Shown here one piece after another: positions 11,107 through 18,080 of a DNA stretch of 64,000 nucleotides. Made by a program: the position numbers and the translations under genes. Position 1 is the stretch's first letter, and every line of letters begins with the position of its first letter. Below the pieces are notes generated by a model. It worked only from the letters and a program-made list of their open reading frames with translations. It was not told the DNA's origin and searched no databases. Source of the stretch: Flagellimonas allohymeniacidonis (GTDB lineage Bacteria; Bacteroidota; Bacteroidia; Flavobacteriales; Flavobacteriaceae); the NCBI RefSeq assembly GCF_004296335.1, contig NZ_SGIU01000001.1, positions 969,290-1,033,289 of the forward strand, given 5' to 3'.

Positions 11107-11502
11107 GTGCAGGTATTCGAACAGCATAGAAAAGTTGCCCCCAAAGACCTTGATGAACTTGACCATGTGAACAACGTACGCTATGTGGAATGGGTGCAGG
11201 AAATGTCCAAAAAACATTGGAACCACGCTGCAAATGCCCAAATGAAAAAGGACATGATTTGGGTGGTGCGCCGGCACGACATTGTGTATCACAAATCAGC
11301 AAAATTGGATGACACTTTGCGACTCTCCACCTTTATTAAGGAAAACAAGGGACCCATTTCAACACGGATAGTAGAAATACATGACAATAAAACCGACCAA
11401 CTTTTAGTTAAAGCTACTACAGACTGGTGTCTTTTGGATGCAAAAACGCTAAGGCCCAAAAGAGTACCGGAAGCCGTAACAACCCTATTCGAAAAAGTGT
11501 GA
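11107..11502 (+). CDS. acyl-CoA thioesterase (4HBT hotdog family)
   Basis: 131 residues with the single hotdog fold of the YbgC/FadM/4HBT type: LDHVNNVRYVEWVQE near residue 15 is the conserved catalytic block (Asp/Asn with Tyr-x-x-W/F). Such enzymes hydrolyse short or aromatic acyl-CoA esters in the cytosol; the substrate is unknown. The start is GTG at 11107, placed directly after the TAG of the upstream gene with no spacer, implying translational coupling. The stop overlaps the start of the next gene (GTGA). Confidence 0.9.
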   Translation: MQVFEQHRKVAPKDLDELDHVNNVRYVEWVQEMSKKHWNHAANAQMKKDMIWVVRRHDIVYHKSAKLDDTLRLSTFIKENKGPISTRIVEIHDNKTDQLLVKATTDWCLLDAKTLRPKRVPEAVTTLFEKV

Positions 11503-13055
11503 AACGTTGTCCCCAAATCTGGATTTCTGCAATCTTCGGACTCGTATTGGTGCTCTGCTGGAGTTCATGCAGGAACGATTTTGAGTTTGAGTCCAATTCG
11601 GGCAACCTTCGCTTCTCCAAGGATACCGTTTTTTTAGATACAGTTTTTACCAATATCGGTAGCGCCACCTATACCTTAAAGGTATATAACCGGCTCAATG
11701 AGGATATCGCCATCCCTTTTGTGGGGCTTCAAAATGGTCAAAGCAGCAGTTATCGCCTAAATGTGGATGGCGAGGCCGGAAAAGAATTCTCCAATATCCC
11801 CCTTTTGGCAAACGACAGTCTTTTTGTTTTTGTGGAAACCACTTTTGATGTGGCACCCACCGGAGAGCTTGAATTTTTGAACACCGACCGAATTTTGTTC
11901 GGTGAAGGTGCAGGCCAGCAATCGGTGGAACTCGTGACCTTGGTGAAGGATGCTGTTTTTCTGTATCCTGCTACCGATGCCGACGGCCTTGTGGAAACCA
12001 TCCCCATTGGCTTGGATGAGGAGGGCAATGAAATACGAATTGAAGGCTTTTATCTGGACTTTGACGAGCTCAACTTCACCAATGAGAAGCCTTATGTAAT
12101 TTACGGTTATGCCGCCGTGCCCAACGGCAGTGTCCTCACGATCGATGCCGGGGCCCGGGTACACTTTCACAATAATTCAGGTATTATGGTGGATGCCGGT
12201 GCCCTCATGCAAGTCAATGGTACTCTGAGCGAAGACCAAGAACTTTTGGAAAACGAAGTGATTTTTGAAGGGGACCGGCTCGAGCCCTCCTTTGCCGATA
12301 CGCCCGGGCAATGGGGCACTATTTGGATTCGTGAGGGAAGCATCGACAATTCCATACAGAACCTTACCCTTAAAAATGCCACCGTGGGCCTACGGGTGGA
12401 AGGCAACGCTACGTCCATAGTGCCCAGCTTGACCTTACAGAACAGTCAAATTTATAACAGTCTCGATACCAACCTTTGGGCCACCACGGCAACCATTAAT
12501 GCGGCGAACTCCGTTTTTGGGGGTGCCGGTAACATCTCCTTCCACGGAAATTTGGGCGGCAATTACAACTTGGTGCACTGTACCCTGGCCAATTATTGGA
12601 ACAATGGTTTTAGAAGCGGTCCTGCCCTGGCCTTGGACAATTTTGGGCAGAATGCTTCCGGAGAAGTTGTTGCTGAAGACCTACAACAGGCCAATTTCAC
12701 CAATTGCATTATCGATGGCAGTGTTCAGGTTGAACTTTCCCTTCAACAAAATCCAGCGGCCGCTTTCAACTTTCTGTTTGAGAACTGTACACTTCAGTTC
12801 AATGATACCGCAGGTGTTTTTGAGGGCAATCCGCTCTATAATTTGGAAAACCTTTCCAACTATCAAAATATAATTTTGAACGGGGATATGGACTTTGAAA
12901 TGCCCTTCGAAAACAACCTTCAAATCGGGCCCGATTCAGAGGCCATTGACCAAGGCAAAAATGACCTTCTTCCTCCCCTTCCGCAAGACATTTTGGGTCG
13001 CGATCGTATATCGCCTTCCGACATTGGTGCCTACGAATACATGTCTTCTAACTGA
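11499..13055 (+). CDS. right-handed beta-helix lipoprotein
   Basis: 518 residues from GTG 11499, which overlaps the thioesterase stop as GTGA. This start gives a clean lipoprotein signal (LVLVLCWSSC, cysteine 24); an earlier GTG at 11427 inside the thioesterase gene would add 24 residues in front of the signal and is less likely. An N-terminal Ig-like region (about 30-165) is followed by parallel beta-helix coils (about 190-470) with repeats such as GSVLTIDAGARVHFHNN and PGQWGTIWIREGSIDNS. It ends in a 'choice-of-anchor'-type motif, DSEAIDQGKN and PSDIGAYEY. Probably surface or outer-membrane exposed. Polysaccharide-related roles are common for the fold, but none is shown here. Confidence 0.87.
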   Translation: MKRCPQIWISAIFGLVLVLCWSSCRNDFEFESNSGNLRFSKDTVFLDTVFTNIGSATYTLKVYNRLNEDIAIPFVGLQNGQSSSYRLNVDGEAGKEFSNIPLLANDSLFVFVETTFDVAPTGELEFLNTDRILFGEGAGQQSVELVTLVKDAVFLYPATDADGLVETIPIGLDEEGNEIRIEGFYLDFDELNFTNEKPYVIYGYAAVPNGSVLTIDAGARVHFHNNSGIMVDAGALMQVNGTLSEDQELLENEVIFEGDRLEPSFADTPGQWGTIWIREGSIDNSIQNLTLKNATVGLRVEGNATSIVPSLTLQNSQIYNSLDTNLWATTATINAANSVFGGAGNISFHGNLGGNYNLVHCTLANYWNNGFRSGPALALDNFGQNASGEVVAEDLQQANFTNCIIDGSVQVELSLQQNPAAAFNFLFENCTLQFNDTAGVFEGNPLYNLENLSNYQNIILNGDMDFEMPFENNLQIGPDSEAIDQGKNDLLPPLPQDILGRDRISPSDIGAYEYMSSN

Positions 13056-13105
13056 CATTTGAGAAAGAAAATATCTACATTTTAACAAAAAAAGGGCGAT
13101 TTTGA

Positions 13106-13144
13106 GGGAAACCCCTAATTTTTTTAAGGGAAATCTTTAATGGG
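13106..13144 (+). promoter_or_regulatory. 39-bp promoter element, copy 1 (LytTR gene)
   Basis: This stretch starts GGGAAACCCC and contains TTTTTAAGG and CTTTAAT. It aligns without gaps to 17288-17326 with 26 of 39 identical positions. In both copies the -7 box begins exactly 56 bp after the first base, so the element spans about -62 to -24. Probably a binding site for a shared regulator. Confidence 0.55.
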
Positions 13145-13156
13145 TTTTTTTCATCC

Positions 13157-13170
13157 GTTAGTAACTTGCA
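13157..13170 (-). promoter_or_regulatory. single LytTR-like half-site over the regulator's own promoter
   Basis: The reverse strand reads AGTTACTAA at 13166-13158, identical over 9 bases to the core of the direct repeats at 13941-13975. It overlaps the predicted -7 box TAACTTGC (13162-13169; 6 of 8 consensus bases) of the LytTR gene, which would suit autoregulation. A partner half-site 21 bp away is weak. Confidence 0.35.
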
Positions 13171-13185
13171 ACCAGCAATTTACGT

Positions 13186-13920
13186 ATGGATTATAGCTAT
13201 GCCATAATAGATTCCGACGCAACCTCACGACTACAATTACAAGTGTATTTGGAAGAGTATGAGGAATTGGTCTGTGCAGGTTCTGCCCATGGTCCAACTG
13301 AGGGCCTAAATACCATCCTCAAATTTGGTCCCGATGTGGTGTTGATCAACCTCAATGAAGATAGCGTTTCCTATTTTCAAATGGTAAGCGAATTGAACCA
13401 TTATATGGGTGCCCTTCCGTTAATCATTGGCTACTCCAATTCAAAAAATTATGCATACAACGCCATAAAAAGTGGTTTTTTCGATTACTGGATATTGCCC
13501 CATAACGAGTTCGATATCCGCAAGACCATCTTCCGTTTGCGCAAATTGCACCCAAAAGATTCCAAACAGTCCACCATCTGTCTCAAATCCTATAATGATT
13601 ATAGGTATCTGGACACCAAAGAAATCCTTTACCTTAAATCGGATAACAACGCCACAGACTTTTTTATGCGCAATGGCGAAGTGATCAGCGCGTTTAAAAC
13701 CCTTAAGTCTTTTGAGCAGCGATTGCCCGATGGCTTTATTCGCATTCACCAAAGTTATATTTTGAACAGCAGGTACGTGGCCCGTATTAATTACGGTAAG
13801 TCGATGTGCACACTTCGCAAGCCTACGGATACCACCATTCCCTTTTCTAAAAAGTACCGCGAGCGCGTAGATTTGCTCAAAGAAATCCTATCCAAAACGG
13901 CACTTCGGGCGGTAAATTAA
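13186..13920 (+). CDS. LytTR-family regulator with degenerate receiver domain
   Basis: 244 residues. An N-terminal receiver-like domain (about 1-120) is followed by a LytTR DNA-binding domain (about 130-235; ILYLKSDNNATDFF, LPDGFIRIHQSYILN). The receiver keeps Asp9 of the acidic pocket, but the phosphorylation site reads LINLN, with Asn55 in place of Asp, and the conserved lysine before the cis-proline is Leu104 (WILPH). It should therefore not be phosphorylated in the usual way. It is the first gene of the regulatory island that includes a small lipoprotein, a histidine kinase and a NarL-like response regulator, but a separate transcript from them. Confidence 0.9.
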   Translation: MDYSYAIIDSDATSRLQLQVYLEEYEELVCAGSAHGPTEGLNTILKFGPDVVLINLNEDSVSYFQMVSELNHYMGALPLIIGYSNSKNYAYNAIKSGFFDYWILPHNEFDIRKTIFRLRKLHPKDSKQSTICLKSYNDYRYLDTKEILYLKSDNNATDFFMRNGEVISAFKTLKSFEQRLPDGFIRIHQSYILNSRYVARINYGKSMCTLRKPTDTTIPFSKKYRERVDLLKEILSKTALRAVN

Positions 13921-13940
13921 CACAATTCTAACAGAACCGG

Positions 13941-13975
13941 GCCAATTACTAATAGACTGCGGTCAGTTACTAAAA
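13941..13975 (+). promoter_or_regulatory. putative LytTR binding site (direct repeat, 21-bp period)
   Basis: Copies at 13941-13954 and 13962-13975 agree at 11 of 14 positions around the core TTACTAA, exactly 21 bp apart, which is two helical turns. LytTR proteins are known to bind two direct repeats of about 9 bp separated by about 12 bp, with AgrA-like cores containing GTT. The site lies 38 bp upstream of the -7-like box of the small lipoprotein gene, a usual activator position, and 24 bp after the LytTR stop. Confidence 0.5.
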
Positions 13976-13997
13976 TGTGTCGGCCAGAGGGCGTGAA

Positions 13998-14030
13998 CTT
14001 TCGTCGGGTAAATAACTTCGGCCCCGAAAG
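13998..14030. repeat. inverted repeat over the small-lipoprotein promoter
   Basis: CTTTCG (13998-14003) with GGG (14006-14008) pairs with CCC (14022-14024) and CGAAAG (14025-14030), leaving a 2-base bulge. The intervening sequence holds TAACTTCG (14013-14020), a near -7 box. Could be an operator or an mRNA leader hairpin. Confidence 0.35.
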
Positions 14031-14058
14031 CTAACTTAATCTTTAAAACTTATTTATT

Positions 14059-14223
14059 ATGAAAAAAGTATTTACCCTTATTGCCATGGCCGTGTTCACC
14101 CTAGGTTTATTTTCTTGTGAGGCAGAGACCAATGTTGAAGAAACCGAAAGCCTTTTTGAGACCATTGATGCAAAATCCAACGCTGTTGATGGTGACGACC
14201 CAATGGATGATGACAGACAGTAA
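14059..14223 (+). CDS. small acidic lipoprotein (54 residues)
   Basis: An ATG at 14059 opens 54 codons ending TAA at 14221-14223. The first 20 residues are a textbook lipoprotein signal (MKKVFTLIAMAVFTLGLFSC, cysteine 20). The mature part is only 35 residues with 13 acidic and 2 basic side chains, ending in DDPMDDDRQ. The acidic residues right after the cysteine resemble the surface-export signal of Bacteroidota lipoproteins. It has its own promoter region with a LytTR-like site and its own terminator (14338-14374), so it is probably strongly and separately expressed. Function unknown; its place between a LytTR regulator and a TPR lipoprotein kinase suggests a signal or envelope-stress marker. 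It is short enough for gene finders to miss. Confidence 0.8.
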   Translation: MKKVFTLIAMAVFTLGLFSCEAETNVEETESLFETIDAKSNAVDGDDPMDDDRQ

Positions 14224-14337
14224 ATAGTTAAGTATTTTCTTGTAAATGTTAAATTATATCCCTTTTTTATCTTTTACAAGACAGTAAGATTTACTTAAAA
14301 TATAACCGAGGAAGGTTTACTTCTCGGATTAAGACAT

Positions 14338-14374
14338 AACCCCAAACCTCTCATTTAAGGATTTGGGGTTTTTT
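14338..14374 (+). terminator. Rho-independent terminator after the small lipoprotein gene
   Basis: AACCCCAAA (14338-14346) and TTTGGGGTT (14362-14370) form a perfect 9-bp stem with a 15-base loop, followed by TTTT. It lies 115 bp after the small lipoprotein stop and 55 bp before the kinase start, so it separates the two or acts as an attenuator before the kinase. Confidence 0.75.
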
Positions 14375-14428
14375 AGTACCTTGTAGTAAAAGAAATAGGT
14401 TTTTGACCTATTTTTCAACCAAACGCCA

Positions 14429-16525
14429 TTGAAAAAAATACTTAACATACTTGTGCTGATCCTTCTTTGTTCTTGCAACAAAGGGCAAACCGAGGTTCAG
14501 GCCCCAACCAACCCTGCAATTACCCAAGCACTGGAACAGTTGCGGATTGCCAGGGACAGTACTGCTTTATCTTCGGAACAACGTAAAGAATATCTAAATA
14601 AAGGTCTGGTTCTTTTAAATCAGTTCGAAAAAGATTCCAATTATCTAACCAATCTTTCCCAGGTTTCGCTAATTAGCTCCCGACTTAAAGACTCTTCACT
14701 TTTCCGCCAGGTCAACCTTAAAGTTCAGGAGCTCTCAAACGATAGAAATGCTTTTAGAACTTTAGGGGAGTCACATTGGGACTTGGGAACGTTCTTAAGA
14801 AACAATGACAAAAAAGATAGTGCCTATTACCACTACAGAGCGGCCTATAATAGTTTTTCAAAATTACCTGTGGATTCTACTTCGCAATCCCTTAAAGCCA
14901 GAATGTTATATGGTATGGCGCGTTTGCAAGACGATTTTAAGGACTACTTAGGAGCAGAAGTAAACATGGTAAAAGCTATTAAGATTTTTGATGATTTAGG
15001 TGATAAAAGACGGTTGTACAACAGCTATAACCAGCTAGGGATCATCTCTAATGGTCAGAAAAACAGGGACAAAGCATTAGAATATTATATGAAGGCCGGA
15101 GCGCTTATTGCCAAGTTGAACGTTCCAAATATTAATAGGTATAGATGGCAAAACCAAAATAATATAGCTCACGTCCTTGTAAAAAAAGAAAAATATAATC
15201 AGGCCATAGTTTCTTATAAGAAGTTATTGGCCGAAGAAACGCTTTTTAGATCTAGGCCAAGTCTTTATTCAAAAGCATTGGTAAGCCAAACTTTTGCTCA
15301 ATCCAAAACTGGGGTAACTGGCCAACAACTCAATCGACAATACGAACGTGCCATACATATTAATGATAGCATAGGCGACTTGGACGACCAGGGCCGGGCC
15401 AAACAGTTTTATGGAGAATTGTTGATTACCCAAGGAGATACCCTAAAGGGTCTAAACTATATTAAGGAGGCTCGTCAAATTGCAGAAGAAATGTCAAACA
15501 ACGATCGCTCTTTGGAAGTGCTGCGTAGCCTCACCAATTTGGACAAAGACAATGCCGTGGCCTACTCTACCGCCTATTTTGACCTTAGTGAACAGATCAA
15601 AGAAGAGGAGCGCACCGAACGGGACAAGTTTGCGCGTATTCGGCTGGAGACCGACGAGGTCATTGAAGAAAATGTAATATTGACACGCCAAAAACAAATA
15701 TACGGGGGCATTGCCATTGGTCTTCTACTTTTGGGGGTTGCCTTGTTTACGATAATCTCTCAGCGCATCAGCAACAACCGGCTCAAGTTTCAGCAAAAAC
15801 AGCAAGAGAGCAATCAAGAGATCTATAACCTTATGCTTTCGCAACAGGGTAAGTTTGAAGAGGGCAAAAAATTGGAGCAGAAACGCATTTCTGAAGAACT
15901 GCACGATGGTATATTGGGCGAAATGCTGGGCATTCGTTTGGTTCTCAGTGGCTTAAACGAAAAAGACGACGAGAGTTCCGTAGAGCACCGGGGCCAACTT
16001 ATTGAAAGGTTGCGAGGGGTGGAAGAAGAAATAAGAACAATTTCACACGAACTTAGTGATTCTTCCTACCAGAAAATTTTTAATTTTATTGTCTCCCTCG
16101 AGGAAATGATACAAAATATCGAAACTTCTTCGGGGATTGGATGCTCCTTTACATACGACCCCCATTTGGAATGGGACGAACTTGAAGGCGACCTAAAAAT
16201 AAATGCCTACCGCATTGTACAAGAAGCTTTGCAAAACAGTGTGAAGCATTCACAAAGTGAAAATGCATTGGTGAACTTTGAAGTTGAAGAAAATAAACTG
16301 AAACTCAGTATCTCTGACGACGGTATTGGCTTCGACATCAACAAAGGAAAGCGTGGCATTGGGCTTCGCAACATTATATCGAGGGTGAAGAAAGTTAACG
16401 GCACCTTGAATATTGACAGTAAAAAAGGAAAGGGTACCACTTTGGTGATCACCTTTCCCATAGCATATACCAAACGAAGCGAACCGCAAGAAACAGCAGG
16501 AAGTTCAGAAACTATTAAAGCCTAA
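14429..16525 (+). CDS. TPR lipoprotein sensor histidine kinase (HisKA_3 type)
   Basis: 698 residues from a TTG start that gives a lipoprotein-like signal (LVLILLCSC, cysteine 16). A long helical TPR region (about 25-400, for example ALEYYMKAGALI) lies outside the inner membrane, followed by one membrane segment (about 423-444), a coiled linker (KFQQKQQESNQEIYN), a HisKA_3 box with the phospho-histidine in SEELHDGILGEML (His492), and an HATPase domain (N-box near EALQNSVKHS, Asn603; DDGIGFDIN and GIGLRN as G-boxes). It pairs with the response regulator 12 bp downstream. The TPR sensor probably detects a protein or peptide. A lipid-anchored N-terminus together with a membrane segment is unusual, but seen in this Bacteroidota family. 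Confidence 0.93.
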   Translation: MKKILNILVLILLCSCNKGQTEVQAPTNPAITQALEQLRIARDSTALSSEQRKEYLNKGLVLLNQFEKDSNYLTNLSQVSLISSRLKDSSLFRQVNLKVQELSNDRNAFRTLGESHWDLGTFLRNNDKKDSAYYHYRAAYNSFSKLPVDSTSQSLKARMLYGMARLQDDFKDYLGAEVNMVKAIKIFDDLGDKRRLYNSYNQLGIISNGQKNRDKALEYYMKAGALIAKLNVPNINRYRWQNQNNIAHVLVKKEKYNQAIVSYKKLLAEETLFRSRPSLYSKALVSQTFAQSKTGVTGQQLNRQYERAIHINDSIGDLDDQGRAKQFYGELLITQGDTLKGLNYIKEARQIAEEMSNNDRSLEVLRSLTNLDKDNAVAYSTAYFDLSEQIKEEERTERDKFARIRLETDEVIEENVILTRQKQIYGGIAIGLLLLGVALFTIISQRISNNRLKFQQKQQESNQEIYNLMLSQQGKFEEGKKLEQKRISEELHDGILGEMLGIRLVLSGLNEKDDESSVEHRGQLIERLRGVEEEIRTISHELSDSSYQKIFNFIVSLEEMIQNIETSSGIGCSFTYDPHLEWDELEGDLKINAYRIVQEALQNSVKHSQSENALVNFEVEENKLKLSISDDGIGFDINKGKRGIGLRNIISRVKKVNGTLNIDSKKGKGTTLVITFPIAYTKRSEPQETAGSSETIKA

Positions 16526-16537
16526 ATACCTACTAAA

Positions 16538-17215
16538 ATGAGCAAAATTAAAACACTTCGAATCTTAGCCATCGACGACCATGAAATGACCATGCTCGGA
16601 TATAAGTTTATCCTTGAGCGTATCGTTTTTGAAGGTTATTCCATTATTGTGGATACCGCCAACACCTATGAGTTGGGCAAAAAAATGATCGAGGATTCCA
16701 TAAATTCCTTCAGCTACGACATTTTGTTTTTGGATGTCCAGTTGTACCCACCCAATGAGGACCAACCCAATACGGGCGAGGATTTGGGAATTTTGGCGCG
16801 GCAATTGGTGCCCGAAACCAAGATTGTGTACATGTCGTCGTTCAGTGATAACTACCGAATCAACAGTATTTTAAAATCCGTTGACCCCGATGGGTATCTG
16901 ATCAAAACGGATATTGATCCAAAAACCTTGGAAGATGCCGTGAAAACGGTGACCCTTAACCCGCCCTATTACTCTTCAAAAGCGTTGAGTGCCATTCGCA
17001 AGAAAATGACCAACAATATCAGCTTGGATGAAAAGGACAAAAAGATATTGTATCATTTATCGATTGGAACCAAGAACAAGGATTTGGAAAAATTCATACA
17101 ACTTTCCCCCTCTTCCATCGAGAACAGAAAGCGACATTTAAAGTCTCTTTTCGGAACGGAAAATGAAAACGATCTTGCACTCATTTTAGCTGCCAAAAAT
17201 CGAGGATTTATTTAG
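16538..17215 (+). CDS. response regulator, NarL/LuxR-like
   Basis: 225 residues. The receiver (about 8-135) is canonical: Asp13/Asp14, phospho-acceptor Asp66 (ILFLDVQL), Ser100/101 and Lys123 (YLIKTD). It carries an extra loop (PPNEDQPNTG, 71-80) just after the acceptor site. The C-terminal domain (about 160-225) is a four-helix LuxR-type HTH (DKKILYHLSIGTKNKDLEKF, then SPSSIENRKRHLKSLF). It lies 12 bp behind the TPR histidine kinase and is surely its partner. Likely targets include the promoters bearing the 39-bp element (inference). Confidence 0.93.
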   Translation: MSKIKTLRILAIDDHEMTMLGYKFILERIVFEGYSIIVDTANTYELGKKMIEDSINSFSYDILFLDVQLYPPNEDQPNTGEDLGILARQLVPETKIVYMSSFSDNYRINSILKSVDPDGYLIKTDIDPKTLEDAVKTVTLNPPYYSSKALSAIRKKMTNNISLDEKDKKILYHLSIGTKNKDLEKFIQLSPSSIENRKRHLKSLFGTENENDLALILAAKNRGFI

Positions 17216-17287
17216 AGTTAGAAATCCATTTTAGTAAGCTTTTTAGCACAAATGGTCAATTTTTCCTGAAAAAAGTGCCCAAATAGT

Positions 17288-17326
17288 AGGAAACCCCCAG
17301 AATTTTTAAGGTTTTCCTTTAATCCC
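17288..17326 (+). promoter_or_regulatory. 39-bp promoter element, copy 2 (gene 17380)
   Basis: Starts AGGAAACCCCC and contains TTTTTAAGG and CTTTAAT; 26 of 39 positions match copy 1 at 13106-13144. It ends 17 bp before the -7 box TACTTTTG (17344-17351), the same offset as in copy 1. Confidence 0.55.
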
Positions 17327-17343
17327 AAGAAAAAGTTTCGTTT

Positions 17344-17351
17344 TACTTTTG
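17344..17351 (+). promoter_or_regulatory. -7 promoter element of the 17380 gene
   Basis: TACTTTTG is an exact TAnnTTTG. No good TTG is found at the -33 position, where the conserved 39-bp element sits instead, which suggests activator dependence. Confidence 0.5.
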
Positions 17352-17379
17352 ATAGTACGGACCATTTAACCAGAAGAAC

Positions 17380-18036
17380 ATGCCGGCACGAAAGAAAAAC
17401 GAAGACAATTTCCCATTGAAAGGAATTAGGACTTTTGTCTATACCGAGGGGTTGGAAGAATTTGTCAGGGTTTTGGAGAAGGATTTTTTTGCGGAGGTAA
17501 AAGTGCAATGCAGTTACCATATCGAGAAAGGAAAAACCGATTTGATTCTTGACATTTATTGCAATTTTGGGTTCACAGAGAGCCTGCACCATTTCAACAA
17601 TGGAAATTGGGGCGGTTTTTCCGCCACGGAAAACCACACTTTGCAAGAATCTTCCTTTGATGAAGCGTTCCAGCAATTGTGCATGGCCAACAATGACGCG
17701 ATTGACATTGAAGAACTTTCCCTTCATTTTAGGGACACGGCCATAGTGATCAGTCGTGTACAAGATTACAGTATACCCGAAGAATTACGGAGTATCATCT
17801 TAAAGATGAGCGAACATTTTGTGTATATCACCAAAGGGCTTACGGAAATGCCCTATGAGGTTTTTGTTCCGGTCTTTGAAGACAAATCACAGAACATTAC
17901 GAAATTTTCTGGAGCAAGAAGAAACTATTATGAGCACTGGGGGCTTTACTTTGATGATGAGACCAACCATGATGTAATGGTATACTCCTTGGACTCCAAA
18001 GAACTACAAAAGGAGAATTTCTTTTTGTTGGATTAA
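17380..18036 (+). CDS. conserved hypothetical cytosolic protein
   Basis: 218 residues from ATG 17380, with no signal peptide or membrane segment and an acidic, well-mixed composition. It appears to be a compact alpha/beta protein: FVYTEGLEEFVRVLEKDF near 20 and IVISRVQDYSIPEELRSII near 125. I do not recognise a family. It shares its promoter element with the LytTR gene, making it a probable member of the same regulon as the island. Convergent with glyA, with a 17-base inverted repeat lacking a T-run (18049-18065) between them. Confidence 0.75.
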   Translation: MPARKKNEDNFPLKGIRTFVYTEGLEEFVRVLEKDFFAEVKVQCSYHIEKGKTDLILDIYCNFGFTESLHHFNNGNWGGFSATENHTLQESSFDEAFQQLCMANNDAIDIEELSLHFRDTAIVISRVQDYSIPEELRSIILKMSEHFVYITKGLTEMPYEVFVPVFEDKSQNITKFSGARRNYYEHWGLYFDDETNHDVMVYSLDSKELQKENFFLLD

Positions 18037-18048
18037 CAATATATTCAC

Positions 18049-18065
18049 CTTAGGCTTAACCTAAG
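18049..18065. repeat. inverted repeat between convergent genes
   Basis: CTTAGG and CCTAAG flank a 5-base loop between the 17380 gene and glyA. No T-run follows on either strand, so a terminator function is possible but not typical. Confidence 0.35.
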
Positions 18066-18080
18066 AACACCCACACACCA

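Noticed and set aside
14338..14374. Hairpin before the kinase as a riboswitch
   Set aside because: A single perfect stem followed by T residues fits a simple terminator; no aptamer-like structure was seen upstream.
17218..17763. 181-residue minus-strand frame opposite the 17380 gene
   Set aside because: It has no domain resemblance, and the plus-strand gene has a promoter and regular coding composition.
18049..18065. Inverted repeat after the 17380 gene as a clear terminator
   Set aside because: No T-run on either side; kept only as an inverted repeat.
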